Shown here: positions 25,297 through 34,247 of the stretch, piece after piece | Numbering within the stretch: the stretch's first letter is position 1 | Layout of the letters: every line of letters begins with the position of its first letter | Origin: Bacillus sp. V3B | GTDB lineage: Bacteria > Bacillota > Bacilli > Bacillales > Cytobacillaceae | Length of the DNA stretch: 64,000 nt | Assembly: GCF_024494465.1 (NCBI RefSeq) | Contig: NZ_JAETXM010000008.1 | Coordinates: 62,001 to 126,000, forward strand | Reading direction: 5' to 3' | The notes under the pieces: model-generated | The model's input: only the letters and a program-made list of their open reading frames with translations | Told to the model about the DNA's origin: nothing | Database searches by the model: none | Made by a program: the position numbers and the translations under genes

Positions 25297-25704
25297 ATGA
25301 AAAATAATCGTTTTGCAGTTGCCATTCATATATTGGCTTTAGCCTCCATACAACCTGGAGCAACGTCTGAATTTATCGCTTCTAGTGTTAATACGAATCC
25401 AGTGGTCATACGCCGCATAAGCAGTATGCTAAAAAAAGCAGGACTGTTAACTTCACAAGCAGGAATTCCGGGTGTTACGATAACAAAGGAGCCTTCCGCT
25501 ATTTCTTTATTGGATATTTATAAAGCGGTCCAAAGAAAAGAAGAGATAACCTTTGCCATGCACGAAAACCCTAACCCTAAATGTGTAGTTGGTCGTAGTA
25601 TACAGACCGCACTTGAGAAAAAATTTAATGCTGCACAGAAGGCAATGGAAAATGAATTGGCTAACCAAACACTTGACGATATATTACATGATCTCTTTGA
25701 TTAA
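25297..25704 (+). CDS. ywnA: Rrf2-family transcriptional regulator (YwnA-like)
   Basis: 135 residues: winged helix-turn-helix (residues 1-65, SSVNTNPVVIRRISSMLKKA as recognition helix) and a dimerisation helix. A single Cys in NPKCVVGRS replaces the Fe-S cysteine cluster of IscR/NsrR, as in YwnA-type members, so it may sense an electrophile or oxidant by that Cys. It likely represses itself and ywnB through the two palindromes. Order and identity match the B. subtilis ywnA-ywnB pair. Confidence 0.85.
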   Translation: MKNNRFAVAIHILALASIQPGATSEFIASSVNTNPVVIRRISSMLKKAGLLTSQAGIPGVTITKEPSAISLLDIYKAVQRKEEITFAMHENPNPKCVVGRSIQTALEKKFNAAQKAMENELANQTLDDILHDLFD

Positions 25705-25715
25705 AGAGATTTTTT
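25691..25715 (+). terminator. Terminator overlapping the end of the ywnA-like gene
   Basis: ATCTCTTT/AAAGAGAT stem followed by TTTTT; it includes the last codons of the gene, so the next gene probably has its own promoter. Confidence 0.75.
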
Positions 25716-25726
25716 CGCCACCTAAA

Positions 25727-25745
25727 TGTAACTATAATTGTTACA
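25727..25745 (+). promoter_or_regulatory. Second operator, upstream of the ywnB-like gene
   Basis: TGTAACTATAATTGTTACA, identical at 18 of 19 positions to the operator at 25265-25283, with a TATAAT at its centre that could be a -10 box. Confidence 0.8.
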
Positions 25746-25770
25746 AATAAACAATTGGAGGATACTAATC

Positions 25771-26409
25771 ATGAACATTGCCATAATTGGAGCAAGCGGA
25801 AAAGCAGGTAGTCTTATTTTGAAAGAAGCTGTTGAACGAGGACATCAAATAACAGCTATTATAAGAGATGCAGCAAAACTTACAGATAAAAACGTAGCCG
25901 TTATTGAAAAAAATATATTGGATCTAAATTCAGATGATCTAAAACCGTTTGACGTAGTCGTCAATGCTTTTGGTGCTCCTCTTGGCGAAGAGCAAGCTCA
26001 TGTTGACGCTGGTCATGCTCTAATCGAAGCATTAAAAGGTACCGATACCAAAGCTGTTATTGTTGGTGGAGCTGGAAGTCTTTATGTGGACGAACATAAA
26101 ACAGTGAAGGTAATCGACACACCTGATTTTCCGGATTTTGTGAAACCAACAGCAAAAGGCCAAGGACGAAACTTGCAAGAATTACAGGAAACAACTGATA
26201 TCACATGGACATTCATCAGTCCTTCTGCCGTATTTGACTCTGAGGGAAAAAGAACGGGGTCTTATCAGGTGGGAAAAGATCACTTACTGATTAATTCAAA
26301 AGGCGAAAGCTATATCAGCTATGCAGATTACGCAATCGCTGTACTCGATGAAATTGAAAACCCTCAACATATTAATGAACGATTCACTGTCGTAGGTGAA
26401 GCCGAATAA
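25771..26409 (+). CDS. ywnB: NAD(P)-binding oxidoreductase/epimerase-like protein (YwnB-like)
   Basis: 212 residues from the ATG at 25771 with GGAGG ten nt upstream. Atypical SDR/NmrA fold: IAIIGASGKAGSLI Rossmann motif, GGAGSLYV, and PSAVFDSEGKRTGSYQVG. Such proteins are often NADPH-dependent quinone/flavin reductases or NAD(P) sensors. It is controlled together with the Rrf2 gene, as in B. subtilis. Confidence 0.85.
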   Translation: MNIAIIGASGKAGSLILKEAVERGHQITAIIRDAAKLTDKNVAVIEKNILDLNSDDLKPFDVVVNAFGAPLGEEQAHVDAGHALIEALKGTDTKAVIVGGAGSLYVDEHKTVKVIDTPDFPDFVKPTAKGQGRNLQELQETTDITWTFISPSAVFDSEGKRTGSYQVGKDHLLINSKGESYISYADYAIAVLDEIENPQHINERFTVVGEAE

Positions 26410-26428
26410 AAAGTACTGTCATCTAATA

Positions 26429-26482
26429 AAAAGTACTTTATAGAGTAGACAAAAAAAGTCTACCTATAGAGTACTTTTTTGT
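26429..26482 (+). terminator. Terminator after the ywnB-like gene
   Basis: Long stem AGTACTTTATAGAGTAGAC/GTCTACCTATAGAGTACT with an A-rich loop, then TTTTTTG. Confidence 0.8.
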
Positions 26483-26490
26483 ATAATTAA

Positions 26491-26733
26491 GCACAATTCA
26501 AATGGTCCTTAATTTTTGGGGTTATCTTACTCTTTATAGGCGGGTTAGTATTTGGCACAAGTAAGTGGAAATTCATGAATAACCTGTTTAAAGTATTACT
26601 CGTTTCATTGGTATCCGTCGTCTTTTTTGGAAGCAGCTATATTGCTGAAAAGTACTTAAACATCAAAAAAACAGCCTTTGCTTTTATGACATTGGGTAGT
26701 TTATTCCTTCCAATCTCGATTATTTCCATTTGA
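26491..26733 (+). pseudogene. Fragment of a multi-TM membrane protein
   Basis: The open frame has no start codon near its 5' end and no ribosome site. It encodes two hydrophobic segments (WSLIFGVILLFIGGLVFG and FMTLGSLFLPISIISI) separated by a basic loop, then stops. This looks like an internal piece of a larger membrane protein left after deletion. Confidence 0.5.
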
Positions 26734-26884
26734 TCAAATATTTTTGAAAGTGAAAATTCTTTTACAAGGGAGATAGGGTTCTTTTTTAACTAAAACCTGC
26801 ACTTTGATTGATTCCAGAAAGGGATTGAGTATGAATATTAAAGGGCAATAAAGAAAAATCTATAATCAAATGGAGGTGAATAGG

Positions 26885-27247
26885 ATGAAAAAACTGCTTT
26901 ATAGTGTGGTTTATGTTGCTCTTCTTGGCTTTTTTCTATCGGCTTGTGGAGGCGGTGCTGAAGAAGCAGAACCAGAAAATGCAGCTACTGAGGAACAGGC
27001 TACTGACGAGCAAGCCCCAACAGCAGATGCAGGTGAAGTAGATGCTAAATATCAGCAAAGCTGTTCAAAATGTCATGGAGGAGATTTAGTTAGTGGAGGA
27101 GCTCCTGACCTAAACGCAATCGGATCTAAATACTCACAAGATGAAATTTTAGGAATCATTGAAAATGGAAAAGGCAATATGCCTGGAGGACTTCTTACAG
27201 GAGAAGACGCAGAAGCTGTTGCTTCCTGGCTTGCAGAGAAAAAATAA
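26885..27247 (+). CDS. cccB: Cytochrome c-551-like lipoprotein (CccB type)
   Basis: 120 residues from the ATG at 26885 (GGAGG upstream). Lipoprotein signal peptide with lipobox LSAC, an acidic Glu/Ala/Thr linker, then a small class I cytochrome c: haem site CSKCH and axial Met in GKGNMPGG. It carries electrons on the outer face of the membrane, toward the caa3-type oxidase in relatives. Standalone gene with a good terminator after it. Confidence 0.9.
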   Translation: MKKLLYSVVYVALLGFFLSACGGGAEEAEPENAATEEQATDEQAPTADAGEVDAKYQQSCSKCHGGDLVSGGAPDLNAIGSKYSQDEILGIIENGKGNMPGGLLTGEDAEAVASWLAEKK

Positions 27248-27255
27248 TAATTTGA

Positions 27256-27287
27256 AAAACCAGAATGGAAATCCACTCTGGTTTTTT
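27256..27287 (+). terminator. Terminator of the cytochrome gene
   Basis: AACCAGA.TGGA/TCCA.TCTGGTT stem followed by TTTTT, 10 nt after the stop codon. Confidence 0.85.
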
Positions 27288-27438
27288 GTATGTTGATTAC
27301 ATTCAAAACTGATTTCTTAGAGACTATTACGAACCACAAGGTTGATAAGGAGGGGAGTATTCATAAACGTGTTACTCCGTGACCAACTGTGTCTTCGTTC
27401 GCTGTTTTTTCTCGCTTCTAATCGTCACGACAATTTTG

Positions 27439-27460
27439 AGGTGCCAGGCACCATCCATTA
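27439..27460. repeat. Short palindromic repeat, half copy
   Basis: GAGGTGCCAGGCACCATCCATTA: the GGTGCCAGGCACC core followed by CATCCATTA, without the mirror half. It lies 10 nt past the 3' end of the PNPOx-like gene. Confidence 0.7.
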
Positions 27461-27470
27461 ATAACCATTT

Positions 27471-27947
27471 TTATTTTGAAACGATATCAGATGTCTGTCC
27501 CAAAGTTTCTCTTAATACACCATAAACTTCATTATCTAGTTTTTCAGCCAGTTCTTTATTATATGTTTTTTCATACGCTGGTTCCGTTGTTACTTTACCG
27601 CCATAGAACATCACATCTTCAACGGATTCAATTTCTACACTAACAACGCGCAGCTTAATTGTTTTTTCAATAATATCAGAAACTTCACCTTTCCCTTTAA
27701 TAGAAAAGCAACTTCCTGCTCCAATAACCCCTAAAATAACGCTAGGATCATTTTGAATATTACTTGCACTTGAAGCATTATGTCCAATGGCGAAGTTAAT
27801 ACGATCTCCTTCGGAATTAGCCACTACCCATGAAATCATAGCTAGGTCAGGTTGGCCTGTTTTTACATCGTTGGTTATTAAAGAAACCACTTTTTCCCCT
27901 TGTAATAAATCGATTAGTTCACTATTCAGTCTCTTTTGTTCTTTCAT
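27471..27947 (-). CDS. Pyridoxamine 5'-phosphate oxidase-family flavin-binding protein
   Basis: 158 residues, split-barrel FMN-binding fold: GEKVVSLITNDVKTGQPDLAMISWV is the usual first hairpin, with INFAIGHNASSASNIQNDPSV as the FMN phosphate segment. It is not the PdxH enzyme itself. Many small proteins of this type in Bacillus have unknown substrates. RBS AGGAGTG. Single gene. Confidence 0.8.
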   Translation of the reverse strand: MKEQKRLNSELIDLLQGEKVVSLITNDVKTGQPDLAMISWVVANSEGDRINFAIGHNASSASNIQNDPSVILGVIGAGSCFSIKGKGEVSDIIEKTIKLRVVSVEIESVEDVMFYGGKVTTEPAYEKTYNKELAEKLDNEVYGVLRETLGQTSDIVSK

Positions 27948-28131
27948 TTATCTCACTCCTAATAAAAAATAGACGATCTTAAAAACTTTCTATTATTTTC
28001 TAGTTAGAATCACATTTCAAAATATTAACTATAGAAATGTATCTACCTTATTTATAAACTCTATACTAATTTACCTGTTTTTTCAAACATTCTGAAATCA
28101 ATATTTTCATCCCATCATTAGAATTTCCCTA

Positions 28132-29442
28132 TTATATGTTCTGTGCTGTATCCGTGTCAATCATAACTGTATTTTCCACTTTCTTTGGACGAACAGCAGC
28201 CCATACGAGTCCTCCACAAACGAGAAGAATAAGTGCACAAGTCTGAAAAGCGTAATGAAACCCTGACATTGGGCTTGAAGAATTTTGAATAAGAAGACCT
28301 GTCACATAGGGTCCAGCAATACCACCTAATGATGTAAACGCCATAAACCAGCCTTGAATTTTCCCTTGATGTTTCTTGGAAACAAGTTCCATTAATATCG
28401 CCGGCCCAAGAACTAGTGTAATACAACCAAAGGTTAAGCCGAGAGACAGTAAAGCAATTGCCATTAAGTTAGAGCTAACCATCGTTCCTAAAAAGTAGCA
28501 AGCAGCTCCCGCCAACATAACAGGCCCTAGAACAAACACCCGTGCCTTAACAACATCTTGCGTTTTACGATACATCCGATCAGAAATCGTTGAAAATGTG
28601 ATCTGTGATAATGTGATAAGAATCCATGGTAAGGCAACAACCATTTGTAATTGTCCTGCACTTAATTGACGAACATTCTCCAGATAGTTCGGTAACCAAT
28701 TTAGACCAATCGTAAATGACCAGTATGTAGCAAAACCACATAAAGCAATAAAGATGAAGTTTTTCGAAAGCAAGACAGATGAGAATTTTGATTCTGATAG
28801 GTTCGTCGATAGGTCAGAACTGTCTTTGATCATTGAAGATTCTTTTTTTGAATCCCCTTTCTCTTTTACGATCCATAACCATACTGCAATCCAGATAACC
28901 CCAACAACTCCAGTAATGATAAAAGCCGAACGCCATCCGTAATTGATGATAAGATTCATTAAAATGGGAGCTGATATTGCGACTCCAAGAGGTCCACCAA
29001 CGGATATAATTGATATCCCTATTCCACGTTTTTCCTTAGGAAGCCATTTGGACGCTGCCGTCATGGCTAAAGAATAAGAAGGACCTTCCCCGGCTCCTAA
29101 AATGATTCTCGTAATCAATAAAAAAGTAAAGCTTGATACAAATATAGTTGAAAACTGAACAAGAGACCAAACAACTACCATACCAGCTATAACGACTCTC
29201 GTTCCAACTCGGTCAGCGAGTGCTCCACCTAATACAGCTGAAAGCGAATACAATAAAAAGAATACACTACCGACAATTCCCCATTGCTCCGAAGTCAACC
29301 CTAACTCCTCTATTATGGGAACAGATGCAAATCCGATAATGGCCTTATCTGCATTACTGATAACGGTTAATAAGAATAATAACGCAATCACAATCCACGC
29401 TCTTTTTGTGATCTTCGTCTCTTTAGCTTTCTTTTGAACCAT
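28132..29442 (-). CDS. MFS transporter, anion:cation symporter type
   Basis: 436 residues with twelve predicted TM helices; the loop GGALADRVGTRVV between TM2 and TM3 and LGAGEGPSYSLAMTAASKWLPKEKRG are hallmarks of the ACS group that includes MhpT, glucarate and phthalate carriers. As the last gene of the aromatic cluster it probably imports the aromatic acid. RBS GGAGGTG. A hairpin separates it from the hydrolase gene. Confidence 0.88.
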   Translation of the reverse strand: MVQKKAKETKITKRAWIVIALLFLLTVISNADKAIIGFASVPIIEELGLTSEQWGIVGSVFFLLYSLSAVLGGALADRVGTRVVIAGMVVVWSLVQFSTIFVSSFTFLLITRIILGAGEGPSYSLAMTAASKWLPKEKRGIGISIISVGGPLGVAISAPILMNLIINYGWRSAFIITGVVGVIWIAVWLWIVKEKGDSKKESSMIKDSSDLSTNLSESKFSSVLLSKNFIFIALCGFATYWSFTIGLNWLPNYLENVRQLSAGQLQMVVALPWILITLSQITFSTISDRMYRKTQDVVKARVFVLGPVMLAGAACYFLGTMVSSNLMAIALLSLGLTFGCITLVLGPAILMELVSKKHQGKIQGWFMAFTSLGGIAGPYVTGLLIQNSSSPMSGFHYAFQTCALILLVCGGLVWAAVRPKKVENTVMIDTDTAQNI

Positions 29443-29567
29443 AACGCACCTCCATGCCTAAATAATAAATAAAATTATAAATATTTAGAATATTAGTTAC
29501 AAAAAATATTCTAATAGTACATGTACAACCCCATCCCTATGTTGCCAATCTTTAAAGACAAAACACT

Positions 29568-29616
29568 TGCCACTCCCTAACTAAAATCGCTTATATAGGG
29601 AAATGACAAGTGTTGT
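29568..29616 (-). terminator. Hairpin between hydrolase and MFS genes
   Basis: Minus-strand ACAACACTTGTCA..TCCCTA/TAGGGAGTGGCAAGTGTTTTGT, imperfect, followed by CTTT. May terminate or attenuate transcription before the transporter gene. Confidence 0.5.
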
Positions 29617-29627
29617 AAACCAATTAA

Positions 29628-30503
29628 TTATTTAATCGAACTTACTGCATATTCACCCTTTTTCAATAAAAAGTTGGTTAATAATCTATTAAATTCTTCA
29701 GGCTTCTCCCATTGCGGCCAGTGTCCTGCGTCTTTAATGACTGCGAATTCACTATTTGGAATCATATCTTGAAGCGGTTTTCCTTCTTCTACCGTTGAAG
29801 TCGGATCATGGTCCGTCCATGCTAATAATGTCGGAACATTAATTTTACCACACCATGATGGATCCCAAGAATACTGTTTTCTTACTTCAATATCTTGAAG
29901 ACAGACAATATTATAGACCGCTTCTTGATATTCTGGTCTTGTATAGATATTATAACGAGCTTGAATCAATTCATCGGTCACTTGGCTTTTATCATACATT
30001 AACCACTCAAGTCTCGTTTTGACATTTTCATAATTGGCTTCGATAACAGCCTTTATTGTTGAAGCTTTTAGTCCTGCCATTACTTCAGGCTTGTTATTTA
30101 CATTACCTGGTGTATTTAACACCATAGCTTTCACATATTGTGGATGATACGCTGCAAACCAAGCCGCTACCCAACCTCCTAATGATTCTCCTGAAAGATA
30201 CACATTTGACAAATCTAATGCCTGTATAACCCCTAATAGATGATCACTATAATCATCTATTCCATATGGTCGATTTGGTTTTTCTGTATACCCATGACCC
30301 AGCATATCAATGCAAATGACGCGAAACTTTTCACTTAGACTTTTGATATTTCTTGCGTAAGCCTCAATATGCCCCCCTGTCCCATGAAGCAAAATAAGAG
30401 GTTCTCCACTACCAGCTTCTAGCACTCTTGTTTTGATTCCATTTGCATCTAAATAATAAAGTTTAAACTCTAAATCTGCTAAATCAGTCCACATTGTCAT
30501 CAT
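29628..30503 (-). CDS. Alpha/beta hydrolase, meta-cleavage product hydrolase type (MhpC-like)
   Basis: 291 residues: HGTGGH oxyanion segment, nucleophile elbow SGESLGGW, acid in WTDHDPT and base in AGHWPQWE. The last motif, with Trp after His, is typical of MhpC/HsaD/BphD C-C hydrolases acting on 2-hydroxy-6-oxodienoates. Next to an extradiol dioxygenase, so it should cleave the ring-fission product. RBS GGGAGAG. Confidence 0.87.
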   Translation of the reverse strand: MMTMWTDLADLEFKLYYLDANGIKTRVLEAGSGEPLILLHGTGGHIEAYARNIKSLSEKFRVICIDMLGHGYTEKPNRPYGIDDYSDHLLGVIQALDLSNVYLSGESLGGWVAAWFAAYHPQYVKAMVLNTPGNVNNKPEVMAGLKASTIKAVIEANYENVKTRLEWLMYDKSQVTDELIQARYNIYTRPEYQEAVYNIVCLQDIEVRKQYSWDPSWCGKINVPTLLAWTDHDPTSTVEEGKPLQDMIPNSEFAVIKDAGHWPQWEKPEEFNRLLTNFLLKKGEYAVSSIK

Positions 30504-30554
30504 AATCTCTCCCTATTTTTTAATATACAAATCATTTTTTGAACTAAGATATCA

Positions 30555-31538
30555 TTAAACTCTTACTTCAGATTCAGTTAACTGTTTCTTTTCATCCTTA
30601 TTGAACGAACCGGCAAACCGTACGATCGCCATTCCTGTTACCCATTCTGGAATCGGTTCATAGAATGCTACACCTGATTCAAAATCTTGAAGAGCACCTA
30701 ATAAGACAAGCCAATTTCGAATTTCTTGGCCACCATTGCCACCCTTCTCCTCAATAAATTCTGAAGTCCATTTCCTTAAAGAATCAAAATCTTTATCCTT
30801 AATCAATTGTAATAACAAGCGATCCCATTCTTCATTCACTGGACCCGTTTGGAGTGAAGTGACTCTCGTTTTACGAGAATCCAAATATGCTTCAAGCTGT
30901 TCAATCTCTTGTCGACCATTTCTTAAAATATGAATCAATCCTTGATCCTCTTCTTTTTTACTATCAATTTTTGGAATTGGCACCCAATGGGATAAACCAC
31001 CTGAAGCCACAATTGCGACTTTTTTATCACATTCCCATGACTCGATCGATTGACGTAACATTTCACCTAATTGGAAACAACGATCCATGGTTGGTAATGG
31101 GGGAGCAGCGGTATTTACAGCGATTGGAACCACCGGTATATCTAGATCTGAGTTTAAGAAATAAATCGCTTGTGTATGGCCATGATCCACTTTCATTTTC
31201 ATGGTAAAAGCAAAGTCTACGTTATTTTCTAATCCAGTGTTTAAAATATGTTTGGCCAAATCTTGTTGAACAGGGATTTTATATTCTGGTATTTTCCAGT
31301 CTCCCCATCCTTCACATTCACCAATTCCAACGGTAAATGAAGGCATATGGTCGTAGAAATAACTATTGAAATGGTCATCAGAAACCAATACAATCACATC
31401 TGCTCCTGTATCTTCTATCCATTTCTTCATTTCCTTTGTTGTCTGAAGAAATCGTTGTCCTTTATCTCCAGCAGCCTCTTCGCTTGTCATGATCAAAGGA
31501 CTGTGTGACATTGCCACACCTGCTATCACTTTAGCCAT
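30555..31538 (-). CDS. Class III extradiol ring-cleavage dioxygenase (MhpB-like)
   Basis: 327 residues, LigB superfamily. Iron and catalytic motifs SHSPL, DDHFNSYFYDHMP, VDHGHTQ and GGLSHW, and the C-terminal block FYEPIPEW, line up with E. coli MhpB (2,3-dihydroxyphenylpropionate 1,2-dioxygenase). It opens a catechol ring next to the two hydroxyls using Fe(II) and O2. RBS GGAGAGG. The exact substrate is inferred from MhpB only. Confidence 0.9.
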   Translation of the reverse strand: MAKVIAGVAMSHSPLIMTSEEAAGDKGQRFLQTTKEMKKWIEDTGADVIVLVSDDHFNSYFYDHMPSFTVGIGECEGWGDWKIPEYKIPVQQDLAKHILNTGLENNVDFAFTMKMKVDHGHTQAIYFLNSDLDIPVVPIAVNTAAPPLPTMDRCFQLGEMLRQSIESWECDKKVAIVASGGLSHWVPIPKIDSKKEEDQGLIHILRNGRQEIEQLEAYLDSRKTRVTSLQTGPVNEEWDRLLLQLIKDKDFDSLRKWTSEFIEEKGGNGGQEIRNWLVLLGALQDFESGVAFYEPIPEWVTGMAIVRFAGSFNKDEKKQLTESEVRV

Positions 31539-31650
31539 TTTTTTCCTCTCCTTTTTAAAAATGATAAGATTACTATTTTTCTATATTTCGGACCTTTTGC
31601 AGCCTATATGCTTGTTTCTAAAAACTCTAGGAAACGATCATATAGTCGAT

Positions 31651-31805
31651 AAAGAAGACTTCCATCAGTGGGGTTTTTCTTCATCCCCACTGATGGTTAG
31701 ACGCACTTACCGGACCTTTGTGGGCAGTTAATCCCCCACCTATCTTCTTTGTTATACTCTAAATCTTGATGCCGGGATTTTACTGCCCGTTAAGAGTGGG
31801 ATAAA
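31651..31805 (+). repeat. Structured intergenic element, copy B (155 bp)
   Basis: Shortest of the three copies (see 1280-1480). Perfect first hairpin CCATCAGTGGGG/CCCCACTGATGG, then the GGACCTTT block, CCCCCACCTATC, and the end CTTACTGCCCGTTAAGAGTGGGATAAA pattern. Its right end supplies the last five codons and the stop codon of the FAD-synthetase-like gene, so it seems to have inserted into or next to that reading frame. It separates the upstream half of the aromatic cluster from the dioxygenase gene. Confidence 0.7.
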
Positions 31806-32638
31806 ATCCTATTTGTCTCATAGTGAGTTTGAATGTTTTCATCAAAGATACGATGATGCCAAACAATTGATATTTTCCCTTTCATAAGTAGAGGGATCTT
31901 GATCCTACTTTTTAGTGAATGACCTTCTTGATCTTCCATCACAATCATTTCTGACGATAAGGATCGCAGGCCTTTTTTCAATGTAACCGAATAGCGGCCA
32001 GGAGCAGGCAGTGTATAATACGAACTTAAGTTGAATGAAAACCCGTCCCAGTCGCACTTCACTTCATAAGGGCGCCCGAGAAAGGCAGGCAACTCTGCTA
32101 CATTCCCTTTTAACAGTCTTTCCCGAATACAAGTTGAACTGATTTTCTCGCCTTGGCACTCCACTTTTGCTACTTTTGTTACCTCAATACATCCACCAGA
32201 ATCACTTTTTAACCGATCCATATGTCCAGTACCCTTATAGCCGTACGAAAAGTCAAAGCCAGCGACTGCATGGACAACACCAAGCTGAATCAAGTAGTTG
32301 GCAACAAACTGTTCAGGTGGAAGAGAAGCAAATTCCTGATCGAAGTTAACAAAATAAAACGTATCGACTCCTAGTTTCTCAAGCATCTCCTCTTTTTCAG
32401 ACGGAGGCATTAAATAGTGCACTTGTTTTTTTCCATTCGATATCACGGTTTTCGGATGAGGAAAGAAACTCATGACAGCTAACGCTACATTTTTCCTCTT
32501 TGCCTCCTGTAAAGCCGTTTTGATCACTTCACAATGTCCATTATGAAGTCCATCAAAAAATCCTAGGGCCATGACATTTGGTTTTGCTTTCTCCTGCCAA
32601 TGACATAAATTCTCTCGGGTTACATAAATCGTTTCCAT
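31790..32638 (-). CDS. FAD synthetase-like protein lacking the riboflavin kinase domain
   Basis: 282 residues from the ATG at 32638 (AAGGAGA upstream). Residues about 15-185 are a RibF-type nucleotidyltransferase: GFFDGLHNGH, FFPHPKTVI, GFDFSYGYKGTG and the ISSTCIRERLLKG signature. Bifunctional RibF continues with a riboflavin kinase; here the last 90 residues keep only GRPYEV and lack the kinase nucleotide motif. It would make FAD from FMN, or is a regulator derived from RibF. Lying directly after the flavin monooxygenase gene it probably supplies flavin to it. The very C-terminus lies in repeat copy B. Confidence 0.82.
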   Translation of the reverse strand: METIYVTRENLCHWQEKAKPNVMALGFFDGLHNGHCEVIKTALQEAKRKNVALAVMSFFPHPKTVISNGKKQVHYLMPPSEKEEMLEKLGVDTFYFVNFDQEFASLPPEQFVANYLIQLGVVHAVAGFDFSYGYKGTGHMDRLKSDSGGCIEVTKVAKVECQGEKISSTCIRERLLKGNVAELPAFLGRPYEVKCDWDGFSFNLSSYYTLPAPGRYSVTLKKGLRSLSSEMIVMEDQEGHSLKSRIKIPLLMKGKISIVWHHRIFDENIQTHYETNRILSHS

Positions 32639-32737
32639 ACAGTCTCCTTTCACATCACTATCATGCAGCTGGTTGTTCTATGATCAATGAACGATAACGT
32701 TCACTATAAAAAATCAAATGTGGGTTTTGTTCTCTCT

Positions 32738-33922
32738 TTAACCCCTAGTTCCTGAATCAAAACCAAATAAATCCATTCCATAAGCAGCTACCGAATCTTC
32801 ATATAATGATGTTTTATGTGTCGCCACTGATAAAATATCTCTTATCATTAATTCGATGATCCCGCCTTTATAAAGAGCTCCACCGCCAAGGGTTAAAAGA
32901 ATTCTTACAGCAATATCGGTACATAGCTTCGTGATTTGTGTCCGAATCGCAAAGAATTCTGAACGATGTGTTTTCCGACCATCTTTTTCATAGTTTTCTA
33001 GTAGGTTAATATATTTGTCCATCAATGCATCTGCTGCATGAAATTGTGTGGTAATTTCAGCGATCACTCTTTGGCTTCGAGGAGATTCACTTTCTCTCAT
33101 TCCGTCCATTAATCGAACACGTTTTTCAGTAGCTTTTTTAAACTCTTCAATCAATCGTTCCGTACCACCTAGTGCCATGTTCGGAAATCCAAGATAAAAG
33201 GCTGGATAGAATGGAACATGATATAAAGGATAGTCTTGATCATAATCTTCCTCTGGAGGTCTTCCAGTCGCATCGGCTGTCGTTAGACGTAAGACGCGTT
33301 CCATTGGGACATACACGTTATCAGCAATAACTTGGTTGCTTCCACTGCCTCTAAGTCCAAACGTATCCCAGTTTTCCACAATTTGAACTTCGGATGCCTC
33401 TAACATCGGTAAGCAAACCTCAGGCTTGTCACGATCAGGGAATTGGACTTCAACACCAAGACCGATCCAGTCACTGTATAGACAGCCACTAGCAAAGTTC
33501 CACTTTCCGCTGATTCGATAACCGTCACCGTCCTTTTCCGCTTTTCCTACTGCCGCAAACACATCACAGATCAGTCCACCTTGATTGACAATTTCATCTC
33601 TACCTTTTTCTGGAAGGTAAGCAGGCAATATATTGTGTAGTGGGTAAAGATAAGTCAACCAACCTGCTGAAACATTATGGTAGGAAACGGTACGGACAAT
33701 TTTTGCGAACGTTTTCAAATCCACTTGGGGTCCGCCATATTTCTTTGGAAGCATGATTCTGGATATTTGCGTTTCTTTTATTAGATTCACAACATTTTCG
33801 GAAATCGTTGCATTTTTCTCAGCTTGTTGTGCTTCTTGTTCTGCTAGTTCACCAATTCTTTTCGCACCCTCTAATAACTCTTCAACTGTTATCGTTTTTT
33901 CCTTTAGTAATTGTCCTGACAT
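32738..33922 (-). CDS. Group D flavin-dependent monooxygenase, acyl-CoA dehydrogenase fold
   Basis: 394 residues from the ATG at 33922 with TGGAG eight nt upstream. Fold as HsaA / HpaB-type C2 oxygenases: LPKKYGGPQVDLKTF, GWLTYLYPLHN, KWNFASGC, DTFGLRGSGSN and the C-terminal GGGALYKG. Such enzymes use reduced flavin from a separate reductase to hydroxylate a phenol ortho to its OH group. It should make the catechol for the dioxygenase downstream. No reductase gene is in the cluster. Confidence 0.87.
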   Translation of the reverse strand: MSGQLLKEKTITVEELLEGAKRIGELAEQEAQQAEKNATISENVVNLIKETQISRIMLPKKYGGPQVDLKTFAKIVRTVSYHNVSAGWLTYLYPLHNILPAYLPEKGRDEIVNQGGLICDVFAAVGKAEKDGDGYRISGKWNFASGCLYSDWIGLGVEVQFPDRDKPEVCLPMLEASEVQIVENWDTFGLRGSGSNQVIADNVYVPMERVLRLTTADATGRPPEEDYDQDYPLYHVPFYPAFYLGFPNMALGGTERLIEEFKKATEKRVRLMDGMRESESPRSQRVIAEITTQFHAADALMDKYINLLENYEKDGRKTHRSEFFAIRTQITKLCTDIAVRILLTLGGGALYKGGIIELMIRDILSVATHKTSLYEDSVAAYGMDLFGFDSGTRG

Positions 33923-34190
33923 ATGAAACACTCCATTCTATTTTATTGATTGATGGTTTGCTAGTCTTATCAAAATAAGATGAACCTTATCGAGCCCGTT
34001 ATTCGACTCTTGTTATCGCTTACAATAACTGTGTTTTAAACTTGTTTATGTTGTTTATCATTGATTAACTATAGTGTAATAAATTTTAAATTTTCAGACT
34101 AGGGCAAAAAATGTTCATATTTTTGAATTTTATGACTACTTTTTGTTCATTCTTTTAACATCAAGTTCCTTTCTCATCTCAAAGAACAAA
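33923..34190. other. Region upstream of the monooxygenase gene
   Basis: AT-rich, presumably carrying the regulated promoter of the catabolic genes; AAATTTTAAATTTTCA-type sequence near 34085-34105. I can not define an operator. Confidence 0.35.
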
Positions 34191-34230
34191 AAAATAGACC
34201 AACCAGATAGAAACTGGTTGGTCTATTTTA
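34191..34230 (-). terminator. Terminator of the activator gene
   Basis: AATAGACCAACCAG/CTGGTTGGTCTATT stem followed on the minus strand by TTTTT. Separates the regulator from the catabolic genes. Confidence 0.85.
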
Positions 34231-34247
34231 GATGAAGAAATATATTT

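Noticed and set aside
28157-28426. 89-codon minus-strand frame inside the MFS gene
   Set aside because: Out-of-frame shadow of the transporter coding sequence.
31540-33000. FMN riboswitch expected near a RibF-like gene
   Set aside because: No RFN-element motifs are present; the structured sequence there is the dispersed element copy B.
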